Below are positions 18,405 to 40,416 of a DNA stretch of 64,000 nucleotides, one piece after another; the first letter of the stretch is position 1, and the number at the start of each line of letters is the position of its first letter. The DNA is from Psychrobacter sp. P11G3 (GTDB lineage: Bacteria; Pseudomonadota; Gammaproteobacteria; Pseudomonadales; Moraxellaceae). The notes under the pieces were generated by a model. It was not told where the DNA came from. It was given only the letters and a program-made list of their open reading frames with translations, and searched no databases. The translations under genes and the position numbers were made by a program. The stretch covers positions 3,147,298-3,211,297 of the forward strand of contig NZ_CM003596.1 of NCBI RefSeq assembly GCF_001435845.1, given 5' to 3'.

Positions 18405-19382
18405 TTAAAGTGTAAATTCCTGTTTTAATGATTCCTCTAAATGCTCTACGATGGGTTTATATGCATTAGTAGGACTTGCAATCTTGACAGGTTTAATCCT
18501 TTGACCAACAATTGTTGTAAATTCATAGTAATTATCAACCGAATAAATTGCACCAAATCTATCTTGTACTCTTGCAGTAATTATTGGAAAAAATCCTGCA
18601 ATTGCTTTAAATACAGTTGTGTTGAACGTTTGCTCCTGTAATTGATTTGGAGCTAAAACGCCTTCGTTGAAAGCTATTAAATAAGAATTGAAAATTTCAT
18701 ATATTTCATCTGTTGTCTTACTTCCAAATACTTTAACCAATGGTTTTACAGCGGTATTGAAAACTGAACGTGTTATTTTCCCCTTCTCTCTCTTTGATGC
18801 TGATAATCTATTATAAAGAGCACTATCATTCTCTGTCAAAAATATATCGAAAAGATCTCGAAGATATTGCTCAGTATCATTTTCATACTCAGCCATTCTT
18901 TTAATATCTAATAGAAGTTCTGTAGGTACACCTTTTTGCTTAGAATTAATATCAATAAACAATCTAGATTCATCACGTTTAGATAAGTTTTCATAAACAA
19001 CCACAGGTATTCTAAGTGCTGTTTTCGCAATTTTGAAACCATAAACTCGATGCTGACCATCGATAATTAAAAATGCTTTGTCAATATTTAGAAAGCTTAC
19101 TGACTTTTTCCTAGAATCATAATGAAACTTACTATCTTCTTGCGCTGACAAAACAATTGAGCTAGGAATTGTTCCCAAGCCTGAATCAATATAATTAGCT
19201 ATTTCAATAGCTCTTTTTTTATCTAGTTCTCGTTGGAAACCTTCGATAGGATCTTCATCACGGTTTATAACATAACAAGTCTCTGATAGCACATCACTTG
19301 GCATAGTAAACGAATAAAACCTATGCTCACCTTGCCGAACTAGACTTACACTACCATAGCTTTCTTTATCTTTATCGTTCAT
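18405..19382 (-). CDS. DGQHR domain protein (DndB-like/ParB-like fold)
   Basis: A 325-residue protein with DGQHR at 108-112 inside AFLIIDGQHRVYGF. It also has GFQREL..KRA.EIA.YI at about 48-65 and FIDINSKQKGV at 142-152. These three blocks are the hallmark of the DGQHR family, which includes DndB, the regulator of phosphorothioate DNA modification. They recall the Srx/ParB nucleotide-binding fold. No dndCDE-type modification genes are nearby, so it is not a classical Dnd locus. It precedes the HEPN-like gene with no gap. The ATG at 19382 is preceded by a weak AAGGA-like site (AAAAGGAT). A role as antitoxin, sensor or nucleotide-dependent partner is inference. Confidence 0.82.
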   Translation of the reverse strand: MNDKDKESYGSVSLVRQGEHRFYSFTMPSDVLSETCYVINRDEDPIEGFQRELDKKRAIEIANYIDSGLGTIPSSIVLSAQEDSKFHYDSRKKSVSFLNIDKAFLIIDGQHRVYGFKIAKTALRIPVVVYENLSKRDESRLFIDINSKQKGVPTELLLDIKRMAEYENDTEQYLRDLFDIFLTENDSALYNRLSASKREKGKITRSVFNTAVKPLVKVFGSKTTDEIYEIFNSYLIAFNEGVLAPNQLQEQTFNTTVFKAIAGFFPIITARVQDRFGAIYSVDNYYEFTTIVGQRIKPVKIASPTNAYKPIVEHLEESLKQEFTL

Positions 19383-19558
19383 TTAAAATCCTTTTCTATT
19401 ATTGAATTTTTATTAAAGTATTAACAGCTTACTTCGATAAAAACTTAATTCTAATATGATATTTTACAGAGAATAAGCATACACTATTATAGGCTTTTCG
19501 ATAATGAAGAATAATCAGTATTGTAATATTACAAAATCAAACTCAAACCGCGCACAAA
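19383..19558. other. Junction between the cassette and the rRNA array
   Basis: A short AT-rich stretch that must contain the promoter of the minus-strand cassette. The rRNA repeat unit begins at 19544, immediately after unrelated sequence. No integrase, attachment-site duplication or inverted repeat is visible. Confidence 0.5.
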
Positions 19559-19560
19559 GA

Positions 19561-19592
19561 AAAGCCCCCAACGCGTTAGCGTTGGGGGCTTT
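19561..19592 (-). terminator. rRNA operon terminator, unit 1
   Basis: A perfect 14-bp stem AAAGCCCCCAACGC / GCGTTGGGGGCTTT with a 4-base loop, about 15 bases beyond the 5S 3' end. On the minus strand it runs into TTCTTTG. Confidence 0.92.
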
Positions 19593-19606
19593 ATCTAGAA
19601 TAGAGA

Positions 19607-19719
19607 GCTGACGATGACCTACTCTCACATGGGCGAACCACACTACCATTGGCGCTACGATGTTTCACTTCTGAGTTCGGGAAGGGATCAGGTGGGGCCA
19701 TCGCGCTATTGTCGTCAGC
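19607..19719 (-). rRNA. rrf: 5S ribosomal RNA (unit 1)
   Basis: Minus-strand sequence holds the conserved 5S core CCGAACTCAGAAGTGAAAC and GGTAGTGTGG. The ends GCTGACGAC and GTCATCGTCAGC pair as the terminal helix. Ends were set by that helix and could be off by one or two bases. Confidence 0.96.
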
Positions 19720-19903
19720 AAAGGGGGTTAGATATGAGTCTGTTGTTGTTTTTATTGACATCAAGTTTAAGCTTGTTGTCGATCAACTTGTAACCTAACT
19801 GAATCAAGGTTAAAGGTGATATCGAAATGTTCTGTCTGTTTCTATAGCCTGAGCTATACAAGATAGATTAATTAGACTTGTATACAAACCACTTGGGTGT
19901 TGT

Positions 19904-22759
<2,856 letters not shown>

Positions 22760-23106
22760 ATACAACCCCAAGTAGTCTTTCGACTTCTAAGTGTCATACA
22801 ATCTAATTATGATAACGATATCACCTATGTTTATACGCTTGATTCAGTTCTCTTTACTTTTTTTAATAACTCACCCCTGGGATAACAACTGATGTCGTTA
22901 AGAGGCGAGTTATTAAGGTTAGGAAGTGCGCGTGAACACGCTCATCCTAACCCAGACTCATATCTATGTTTTTAAATAGTCTCTATGCTCTCGTCGAGTC
23001 ACAGATTCTGTATAAAACAGAAAGAAGTAATCAATTAAAATCACTTGTTTCTATTTAATACCTATTTATTTATTGGCATCTAAAGCTTACTTAACCGTCT
23101 TAGTAG
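22760..23106 (-). other. Spacer between tRNA-Ala and 23S rRNA (unit 1)
   Basis: About 350 transcribed bases without a gene. It contains two helices. AATAACTC (22864-22871) pairs with GAGTTATT (22907-22914), and GGTTAGGA (22917-22924) pairs with TCCTAACC (22945-22952) around an inner GCGTG/CACGC stem. These are probably processing or folding structures of the precursor. The same sequence recurs at +5,970 and +11,940. Confidence 0.7.
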
Positions 23107-23182
23107 TGGTGGAGCCAAACGGAGTCGAACCGTTGACCTCCTGCGTGCAAGGCAGGCGCTCTACCAACTGAGCTATGGCCCC
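23107..23182 (-). tRNA. tRNA-Ala (anticodon TGC), unit 1
   Basis: 76 nt with a full cloverleaf. The acceptor GGGGCCA pairs with TGGCTCC (one wobble pair), the anticodon loop has TTGCACG, the T-loop is GTTCGACTC, and the 3' CCA is encoded. It is located in the 16S-23S spacer. Confidence 0.97.
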
Positions 23183-23191
23183 ATTGTAAAA

Positions 23192-23268
23192 TGGTGGGTC
23201 TAGGTGGACTTGAACCACCGACCCCCGCGTTATCAACACGGTGCTCTAACCAGCTGAGCTACAGACCC
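23192..23268 (-). tRNA. tRNA-Ile (anticodon GAT), unit 1
   Basis: 77 nt cloverleaf GGGTCTGTAGCTC...CCTAGACCCACCA with anticodon loop TTGATAA and encoded CCA. It follows the 16S gene by about 75 bases. Ile then Ala is the common spacer order. Confidence 0.97.
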
Positions 23269-23343
23269 TAATACGTTTTTTAAAAACGTAAGCTTAAACT
23301 AAAGAACAACTTGTTGTGAATTCTTGCTGACCGAATGCGTCTA

Positions 23344-24882
<1,539 letters not shown>

Positions 24883-25195
24883 AATCTTGCTATGAAGCTC
24901 TTTAAAGAAGCTTCTAAACTTGGCTCATCTAATCTGGCAAAATCGCTAAAAATTATGTTCGTAATGAATTAACTTTGAGTTTTTCTGCTGTCTTAAATGA
25001 TAATTTTTATAGTTAATAATCTTTCCGAAAAGAAAAGATAGTCAACTTTATTTTTTAGCATTCTGAATCAGCAAAAATCCACACAAGTTGTTCTTTAGTT
25101 ATGCTTTTAAATAATGTCTGACACTGTCGTCCAGTGCTAGTATTTCAAACTAAATAAGTCAGCCAATGTGGCTTATCCTATTTAGCGAGCTGACC
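24883..25195 (-). other. 16S leader region (unit 1)
   Basis: About 310 transcribed bases between promoter P3 and the 16S gene. It holds the leader half of the 16S processing stem (25084-25100). Next to the 16S start is a near-palindrome, GAAGCTTCTTTAAAGAGCTTC, that includes a boxA-like TTCTTTAA. The boxA reading is tentative. Confidence 0.6.
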
Positions 25196-25223
25196 ATCAT
25201 ATCATGTTTTAATAGTCTGTCAA
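25196..25223 (-). promoter_or_regulatory. rRNA promoter P3, unit 1
   Basis: On the minus strand TTGACA (25218-25223), a 16-bp spacer and TATGAT (25196-25201), then a GC-rich discriminator GGTCAGC. The 16-bp spacer is typical of rRNA promoters. Confidence 0.75.
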
Positions 25224-25314
25224 CTTCTTTTTTTAATTTGTTTCAACAAGTTAACTGGGTTATTAATGTGTAATAACACACTAGCTACTTCCAGCTCGTC
25301 TTGATGAGGTGCGT

Positions 25315-25342
25315 ATTATAGACGCTATATTTATTTAGTCAA
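25315..25342 (-). promoter_or_regulatory. rRNA promoter P2, unit 1
   Basis: TTGACT (25337-25342), 16-bp spacer, TATAAT (25315-25320). Upstream of the -35 is an AT-rich UP-element-like stretch. Unit 3 shares the -10 but not this -35. Confidence 0.8.
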
Positions 25343-25416
25343 GAAGTATTTTCTATTTAATTCAAACAATTTACATCGTTCAAATCAGTAACCCACTTCC
25401 CTTTCGACTGGGTGGC

Positions 25417-25444
25417 ATTATACGCTTGTTTGAGACTGGGTCAA
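25417..25444 (-). promoter_or_regulatory. rRNA promoter P1, unit 1
   Basis: TTGACC (25439-25444), 16-bp spacer, TATAAT (25417-25422), followed by GCCACCC, a GC-rich discriminator typical of stringently controlled promoters. It lies in the spacer shared only by units 1 and 2. Confidence 0.78.
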
Positions 25445-25530
25445 GGTTAATTGAGCTTTTTTTATGATTATTTTACTGAATGAGCTGGCGGCTGTTGATC
25501 AAAGTATTATTACCAAACCGCGCACAAAGA

Positions 25531-25562
25531 AAAGCCCCCAACGCGTTAGCGTTGGGGGCTTT
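25531..25562 (-). terminator. rRNA operon terminator, unit 2
   Basis: Same hairpin as at 19561. It separates the middle operon from the P1 promoter of the next operon, which lies about 90 bases further on. Confidence 0.92.
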
Positions 25563-25576
25563 ATCTAGAATAGAGA

Positions 25577-25689
25577 GCTGACGATGACCTACTCTCACAT
25601 GGGCGAACCACACTACCATTGGCGCTACGATGTTTCACTTCTGAGTTCGGGAAGGGATCAGGTGGGGCCATCGCGCTATTGTCGTCAGC
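25577..25689 (-). rRNA. rrf: 5S ribosomal RNA (unit 2)
   Basis: Identical to the unit 1 copy at an offset of 5,970 bases in the lines compared. Confidence 0.96.
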
Positions 25690-25873
25690 AAAGGGGGTTA
25701 GATATGAGTCTGTTGTTGTTTTTATTGACATCAAGTTTAAGCTTGTTGTCGATCAACTTGTAACCTAACTGAATCAAGGTTAAAGGTGATATCGAAATGT
25801 TCTGTCTGTTTCTATAGCCTGAGCTATACAAGATAGATTAATTAGACTTGTATACAAACCACTTGGGTGTTGT

Positions 25874-28729
<2,856 letters not shown>

Positions 28730-29076
28730 ATACAACCCCAAGTAGTCTTTCGACTTCTAAGTGTCATACAATCTAATTATGATAACGATATCACCTATGT
28801 TTATACGCTTGATTCAGTTCTCTTTACTTTTTTTAATAACTCACCCCTGGGATAACAACTGATGTCGTTAAGAGGCGAGTTATTAAGGTTAGGAAGTGCG
28901 CGTGAACACGCTCATCCTAACCCAGACTCATATCTATGTTTTTAAATAGTCTCTATGCTCTCGTCGAGTCACAGATTCTGTATAAAACAGAAAGAAGTAA
29001 TCAATTAAAATCACTTGTTTCTATTTAATACCTATTTATTTATTGGCATCTAAAGCTTACTTAACCGTCTTAGTAG

Positions 29077-29152
29077 TGGTGGAGCCAAACGGAGTCGAAC
29101 CGTTGACCTCCTGCGTGCAAGGCAGGCGCTCTACCAACTGAGCTATGGCCCC
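29077..29152 (-). tRNA. tRNA-Ala (TGC), unit 2
   Basis: Same 76-nt gene with encoded CCA as in unit 1. Confidence 0.97.
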
Positions 29153-29161
29153 ATTGTAAAA

Positions 29162-29238
29162 TGGTGGGTCTAGGTGGACTTGAACCACCGACCCCCGCGT
29201 TATCAACACGGTGCTCTAACCAGCTGAGCTACAGACCC
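29162..29238 (-). tRNA. tRNA-Ile (GAT), unit 2
   Basis: Same 77-nt gene with encoded CCA as in unit 1. Confidence 0.97.
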
Positions 29239-29313
29239 TAATACGTTTTTTAAAAACGTAAGCTTAAACTAAAGAACAACTTGTTGTGAATTCTTGCTGA
29301 CCGAATGCGTCTA

Positions 29314-30852
<1,539 letters not shown>

Positions 30853-31165
30853 AATCTTGCTATGAAGCTCTTTAAAGAAGCTTCTAAACTTGGCTCATCT
30901 AATCTGGCAAAATCGCTAAAAATTATGTTCGTAATGAATTAACTTTGAGTTTTTCTGCTGTCTTAAATGATAATTTTTATAGTTAATAATCTTTCCGAAA
31001 AGAAAAGATAGTCAACTTTATTTTTTAGCATTCTGAATCAGCAAAAATCCACACAAGTTGTTCTTTAGTTATGCTTTTAAATAATGTCTGACACTGTCGT
31101 CCAGTGCTAGTATTTCAAACTAAATAAGTCAGCCAATGTGGCTTATCCTATTTAGCGAGCTGACC

Positions 31166-31193
31166 ATCATATCATGTTTTAATAGTCTGTCAA
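31166..31193 (-). promoter_or_regulatory. rRNA promoter P3, unit 2
   Basis: TTGACA-16-TATGAT, the same as in unit 1. Confidence 0.75.
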
Positions 31194-31284
31194 CTTCTTT
31201 TTTTAATTTGTTTCAACAAGTTAACTGGGTTATTAATGTGTAATAACACACTAGCTACTTCCAGCTCGTCTTGATGAGGTGCGT

Positions 31285-31312
31285 ATTATAGACGCTATAT
31301 TTATTTAGTCAA
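31285..31312 (-). promoter_or_regulatory. rRNA promoter P2, unit 2
   Basis: TTGACT-16-TATAAT, the same as in unit 1. Confidence 0.8.
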
Positions 31313-31386
31313 GAAGTATTTTCTATTTAATTCAAACAATTTACATCGTTCAAATCAGTAACCCACTTCCCTTTCGACTGGGTGGC

Positions 31387-31414
31387 ATTATACGCTTGTT
31401 TGAGACTGGGTCAA
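31387..31414 (-). promoter_or_regulatory. rRNA promoter P1, unit 2
   Basis: TTGACC-16-TATAAT with GC-rich discriminator, the same as in unit 1. Confidence 0.78.
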
Positions 31415-31500
31415 GGTTAATTGAGCTTTTTTTATGATTATTTTACTGAATGAGCTGGCGGCTGTTGATCAAAGTATTATTACCAAACCGCGCACAAAGA

Positions 31501-31532
31501 AAAGCCCCCAACGCGTTAGCGTTGGGGGCTTT
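31501..31532 (-). terminator. rRNA operon terminator, unit 3
   Basis: Same hairpin as at 19561, at the end of the upstream-most operon. Its presence shows that the three operons are not meant to be one transcript. Confidence 0.92.
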
Positions 31533-31546
31533 ATCTAGAATAGAGA

Positions 31547-31659
31547 GCTGACGATGACCTACTCTCACATGGGCGAACCACACTACCATTGGCGCTACGA
31601 TGTTTCACTTCTGAGTTCGGGAAGGGATCAGGTGGGGCCATCGCGCTATTGTCGTCAGC
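31547..31659 (-). rRNA. rrf: 5S ribosomal RNA (unit 3)
   Basis: Third 5S copy, offset 11,940 from unit 1 and identical in the lines compared. Confidence 0.96.
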
Positions 31660-31843
31660 AAAGGGGGTTAGATATGAGTCTGTTGTTGTTTTTATTGACA
31701 TCAAGTTTAAGCTTGTTGTCGATCAACTTGTAACCTAACTGAATCAAGGTTAAAGGTGATATCGAAATGTTCTGTCTGTTTCTATAGCCTGAGCTATACA
31801 AGATAGATTAATTAGACTTGTATACAAACCACTTGGGTGTTGT

Positions 31844-34699
<2,856 letters not shown>

Positions 34700-35046
34700 A
34701 TACAACCCCAAGTAGTCTTTCGACTTCTAAGTGTCATACAATCTAATTATGATAACGATATCACCTATGTTTATACGCTTGATTCAGTTCTCTTTACTTT
34801 TTTTAATAACTCACCCCTGGGATAACAACTGATGTCGTTAAGAGGCGAGTTATTAAGGTTAGGAAGTGCGCGTGAACACGCTCATCCTAACCCAGACTCA
34901 TATCTATGTTTTTAAATAGTCTCTATGCTCTCGTCGAGTCACAGATTCTGTATAAAACAGAAAGAAGTAATCAATTAAAATCACTTGTTTCTATTTAATA
35001 CCTATTTATTTATTGGCATCTAAAGCTTACTTAACCGTCTTAGTAG

Positions 35047-35122
35047 TGGTGGAGCCAAACGGAGTCGAACCGTTGACCTCCTGCGTGCAAGGCAGGCGCT
35101 CTACCAACTGAGCTATGGCCCC
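35047..35122 (-). tRNA. tRNA-Ala (TGC), unit 3
   Basis: Third copy of the 76-nt spacer tRNA, with CCA. Confidence 0.97.
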
Positions 35123-35131
35123 ATTGTAAAA

Positions 35132-35208
35132 TGGTGGGTCTAGGTGGACTTGAACCACCGACCCCCGCGTTATCAACACGGTGCTCTAACCAGCTGAGCT
35201 ACAGACCC
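35132..35208 (-). tRNA. tRNA-Ile (GAT), unit 3
   Basis: Third copy of the 77-nt spacer tRNA, with CCA. Confidence 0.97.
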
Positions 35209-35283
35209 TAATACGTTTTTTAAAAACGTAAGCTTAAACTAAAGAACAACTTGTTGTGAATTCTTGCTGACCGAATGCGTCTA

Positions 35284-36822
<1,539 letters not shown>

Positions 36823-37135
36823 AATCTTGCTATGAAGCTCTTTAAAGAAGCTTCTAAACTTGGCTCATCTAATCTGGCAAAATCGCTAAAAATTATGTTC
36901 GTAATGAATTAACTTTGAGTTTTTCTGCTGTCTTAAATGATAATTTTTATAGTTAATAATCTTTCCGAAAAGAAAAGATAGTCAACTTTATTTTTTAGCA
37001 TTCTGAATCAGCAAAAATCCACACAAGTTGTTCTTTAGTTATGCTTTTAAATAATGTCTGACACTGTCGTCCAGTGCTAGTATTTCAAACTAAATAAGTC
37101 AGCCAATGTGGCTTATCCTATTTAGCGAGCTGACC

Positions 37136-37163
37136 ATCATATCATGTTTTAATAGTCTGTCAA
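37136..37163 (-). promoter_or_regulatory. rRNA promoter P3, unit 3
   Basis: TTGACA-16-TATGAT, inside the shared part of the repeat. Confidence 0.75.
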
Positions 37164-37255
37164 CTTCTTTTTTTAATTTGTTTCAACAAGTTAACTGGGT
37201 TATTAATGTGTAATCTACACACTAGCTACTTCCAGCTCGTCTTGATGAGGTGCGT

Positions 37256-37283
37256 ATTATAGACGGTTTAACTTTTGTGTCAA
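37256..37283 (-). promoter_or_regulatory. rRNA promoter P2', unit 3 (unique -35)
   Basis: TATAAT (37256-37261) is shared with the other units. The 16-bp spacer changes after its first four bases, and the -35 is a consensus TTGACA (37278-37283). The upstream region is AT-rich but different from that of units 1 and 2. No P1 equivalent was found further upstream. Confidence 0.8.
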
Positions 37284-37954
37284 CCCGTTTTATTAATGTT
37301 TTTAAAGTTATTTTAGTAGATGAATAAATCTGTATTTTTTTCAATGGGTTATAAATTTGAGGTTGTTTATATTCTTAAATACTAGTGTGCAATATGATTT
37401 AGCTCACCAAATTTTAATAAAGGTAGGCTTTATTTAATCATAATAACTAGGCTTATTCATCCTGATCTTCCTGCATATCCCTTCTAAGTAAATTATCTCT
37501 CATATTTCTCAATGTTGATATTCATATAACTAGCACTATATAGAAGCTAAGTTATTCGGGTTTATATGATGCTTTCAATGTATTGTTCTATATATTGCAG
37601 TATCTGATACTCCCTTTGTTATAAGATATGGCTCTTATATTAGTCGTCGCGCAATCTCTTGATATCTAGTGTTGAGAGACGGTTTTTGCTATAATAGGTA
37701 TTCTGCTGCATTACTTATATATGTTACCTGTTGTATTATTCATATAGCGAAATGCGTTTTGCTGCAATGCTATTGATTAAATGGCTTTAAGCCTTACATC
37801 AGCTCTAGCATATATAGTCATAGTAAGGCCTTAGGTAATGCGTCCCTTTCACAACATATCACAATGATTAGATATAATTGATGTGGTCTCACGGTTATAT
37901 GATTGATGGTTGCAATCATCACTGCCAACGGACCCAATAATAGGCGAATAGATT
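37284..37954. other. Divergent region between the rRNA array and thrS
   Basis: About 670 AT-rich bases. A probable extended -10 promoter for thrS lies at 37687-37695 (TGCTATAAT), which would leave a leader of roughly 250 bases before the thrS ATG. No small gene is supported. I did not find a convincing tRNA-like or attenuator structure, although a threonyl-tRNA synthetase leader could hold an operator. Confidence 0.55.
37687..37695 (+). promoter_or_regulatory. Candidate extended -10 promoter of thrS
   Basis: TGCTATAAT fits the extended -10 consensus TGnTATAAT. No good -35 lies 16-18 bases upstream, which is acceptable for this promoter class. Confidence 0.5.
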
Positions 37955-39889
37955 ATGGTAGCGATTACTTTACCCGATGGTAGTGTAAAAGACTTTGAAG
38001 GTCATACAACAGTCATGGAAGTGGCGCAAAGTATTGGGACAGGACTCGCTAAAGCGACAGTTGCTGGACGTGTAAATGGTCATCTAGTAGATGCACATGA
38101 TCCTATCGTCGCTGATGCCAATGTTGAAATCGTAACGCCAAAAGACGACGACGGTGTTGATATTATCCGTCACTCATGCGCTCACCTATTAGGTCATGCG
38201 GTTAAGCAGCTATACCCTGATGTGAAGATGGTCATTGGTCCTGTCATTGACGATGGTTTTTATTACGATATCTTTAGTGAAACACCATTTACGCCTGAGC
38301 ATATGGAAGCGATTGAAAAACGCATGATGGAGCTGATCAAGCAAGATTATGACGTTATCAAAAAAATGACGCCACGTGCCGAAGCGATTGAGATATTTGA
38401 ATCACGTAACGAAGACTATAAGCTAAAGCTTATTAATGATATGCCAGGTGAAGAAGCCTTTGGCTTGTATCATCACCAAGAATATGTCGATATGTGCCGT
38501 GGCCCGCATGTGCCAAACACGCGCTTTTTGAAAGTATTTAAACTGACCAAAATGTCAGGTGCTTATTGGCGCGGCGATGCGAAAAATGAGCAGTTACAGC
38601 GTATCTATGGTACTGCATGGGCTGATAAGAAACAGCTAAAGGCTTATATCCAGCGTATTGAAGAAGCAGAAAAACGTGACCATCGTAAAATTGGTAAAGC
38701 GCTAAACCTATTTCACATGCAAGAGCAAGCGCCAGGTATGGTGTTCTGGCATGCTAATGGTTGGACGATTTATCAAGTACTTGAGCAATATATGCGCAAA
38801 GTACAATATGATAACGGCTACGAAGAGATTAAAACACCTCAAATCGTTGATCGCAGCTTGTGGGAGCGCTCAGGACATTGGGGCAACTATGCAACCAATA
38901 TGTTCACGACTTCTAGTGAAAACCGTGATTATGCGGTAAAACCAATGAACTGCCCTTGTCACGTGCAAGTGTTTAACCAAGGACTAAAGTCTTACCGTGA
39001 CTTACCACTGCGTATGGCTGAGTTTGGCTCTTGTCATCGTAACGAGCCATCAGGTTCATTGCATGGTTTGATGCGCGTACGTGGTTTTACTCAAGATGAT
39101 GCGCATATCTTCTGTACACAGTCGCAGATTCAACAAGAAGTTGCTGACTTTATTAAGCTAACGCTTGCTGTCTATGAAGATTTTGGTTTTGACAATATTA
39201 TTATGAAACTGTCTACCCGCCCTGAAAAACGTGTTGGTAGTGATGAGTCTTGGGACTTTGCAGAAAAGGCTCTAGCAGATGCGCTTGATAGCTCAGGACT
39301 AGACTGGGATTACTTACCTGGCGAAGGTGCATTCTATGGTCCAAAGATTGAGTTCAGTCTAAAGGATTCATTAGGACGCATTTGGCAGTGTGGCACCATT
39401 CAGGTTGATCCAAACATGCCTGAACGACTAGATGCTGAGTTCGTCAATGAGCAAAACGATCGTGAAGTACCTATTATGTTGCACCGTGCAATCTTAGGTT
39501 CGTTTGAGCGTTTCATCGGTATTTTGATCGAAAACTACGCCGGTTGGATGCCAGTATGGCTAGCACCGCAGCAAGTTGTGGTCATGAACATCACTGATAA
39601 ACAAGCTGATGCATGTGAAAACGTGGTTAGCGAGCTTAAAAATGCAGGTTTGCGCGCTATTAGCGACTTGCGTAACGAAAAGATTGGATTTAAGATACGA
39701 GAGAAAACATTAGAACGTATTCCCTATATGCTAGTATTAGGGGATAAAGAAGTCGAATCGGGCAGTGTTAACGTCCGAACTCGCGAAGGTGAGAACCTTG
39801 GCGTGATGAGTGTTTCTGAATTTATTACATTAGTACAGACCGCTGTCAGTAAAAAAGGCCGACAGACCCCAAAAACAGATGAGGAGTAA
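37955..39889 (+). CDS. thrS: Threonyl-tRNA synthetase
   Basis: Charges tRNA-Thr with threonine in the cytoplasm. The 644 residues are in standard order. The TGS domain (1-60, [13 protein letters not shown]) is followed by the editing domain with [11 protein letters not shown] (HxxxH). The class II catalytic core has zinc-ligand block MNCPCH, motif 2 [28 protein letters not shown] and motif 3 [18 protein letters not shown]. The anticodon-binding domain ends it. The E. coli enzyme has 642 residues. The end of the gene carries the ribosome site GAGGAG for infC, so thrS and infC form one operon as in most gammaproteobacteria. Confidence 0.98.
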   Translation: MVAITLPDGSVKDFEGHTTVMEVAQSIGTGLAKATVAGRVNGHLVDAHDPIVADANVEIVTPKDDDGVDIIRHSCAHLLGHAVKQLYPDVKMVIGPVIDDGFYYDIFSETPFTPEHMEAIEKRMMELIKQDYDVIKKMTPRAEAIEIFESRNEDYKLKLINDMPGEEAFGLYHHQEYVDMCRGPHVPNTRFLKVFKLTKMSGAYWRGDAKNEQLQRIYGTAWADKKQLKAYIQRIEEAEKRDHRKIGKALNLFHMQEQAPGMVFWHANGWTIYQVLEQYMRKVQYDNGYEEIKTPQIVDRSLWERSGHWGNYATNMFTTSSENRDYAVKPMNCPCHVQVFNQGLKSYRDLPLRMAEFGSCHRNEPSGSLHGLMRVRGFTQDDAHIFCTQSQIQQEVADFIKLTLAVYEDFGFDNIIMKLSTRPEKRVGSDESWDFAEKALADALDSSGLDWDYLPGEGAFYGPKIEFSLKDSLGRIWQCGTIQVDPNMPERLDAEFVNEQNDREVPIMLHRAILGSFERFIGILIENYAGWMPVWLAPQQVVVMNITDKQADACENVVSELKNAGLRAISDLRNEKIGFKIREKTLERIPYMLVLGDKEVESGSVNVRTREGENLGVMSVSEFITLVQTAVSKKGRQTPKTDEE

Positions 39890-39894
39890 TACCT

Positions 39895-40416
39895 ATTAAA
39901 CAGTCCAACCGTTTGAACATCAACGAAGATATCAATGTCAAAGAAGTCCGTCTCGTTAAAGAAGATGGCGAGCAAATGGGCGTGGTTGATATCGCAACCG
40001 CGATGAAAGCGGCACGTGATGAAAATCTAGATTTGGTTGAATTAGTTCCTGAAGCTAAGCCGCCAGTATGTAAGATCATGGATTATAAGCATTTCCTCTA
40101 TGATCAAAAGCAAAAGGCTAAAGAAGCTAAGAAAAACCAAAAGCAGACTCAGCTTAAAGAGATGAAGCTACGTCCTAGTACCGAAGAGGCCGATTATCAG
40201 GTTAAACTGAGAAAAATCGTGAGCTTCTTGGAAGATCAAGACAAAGTTAAAATTAGCATCCGTTTCCGCGGACGTGAAATGGCGCACCAAGATATCGGTC
40301 GCAAACAACTTGATCGTATCATTGAAGATACTGCTGATATCTCAAACGTCGAACAGTACCCTAAGATGGAAGGTCGTCAAATGGGTATGCTGCTTGGACC
40401 CACTAAGAAAAAGTAA
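39895..40416 (+). CDS. infC: Translation initiation factor IF-3 (ATT start)
   Basis: IF-3 checks start codons and keeps 30S subunits free. The N domain ([20 protein letters not shown].. [11 protein letters not shown]), the lysine-rich linker and the C domain ([19 protein letters not shown]) are complete. I start it at ATT (39895), because reading from there gives [11 protein letters not shown], which aligns with the N-terminus of IF-3. GAGGAG sits eight bases upstream, overlapping the last thrS codons. No in-frame ATG exists near the N-terminus; the first alternative, a TTG at 39913, would cut off conserved residues. The rare AUU start underlies IF-3 autoregulation in E. coli and is likely to do so here. 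The length is 173 residues. Confidence 0.95.
   Translation: MKQSNRLNINEDINVKEVRLVKEDGEQMGVVDIATAMKAARDENLDLVELVPEAKPPVCKIMDYKHFLYDQKQKAKEAKKNQKQTQLKEMKLRPSTEEADYQVKLRKIVSFLEDQDKVKISIRFRGREMAHQDIGRKQLDRIIEDTADISNVEQYPKMEGRQMGMLLGPTKKK

Noticed and set aside
17439..19382. Idea that the cassette is part of a prophage or integron
   Set aside because: No integrase, transposase, attachment-site duplication or inverted repeats were seen at its borders.
18405..19382. Idea that this is a full Dnd phosphorothioate system
   Set aside because: Only a DGQHR protein is present; no cysteine desulfurase, sulfurtransferase or ATPase genes of that system are near.
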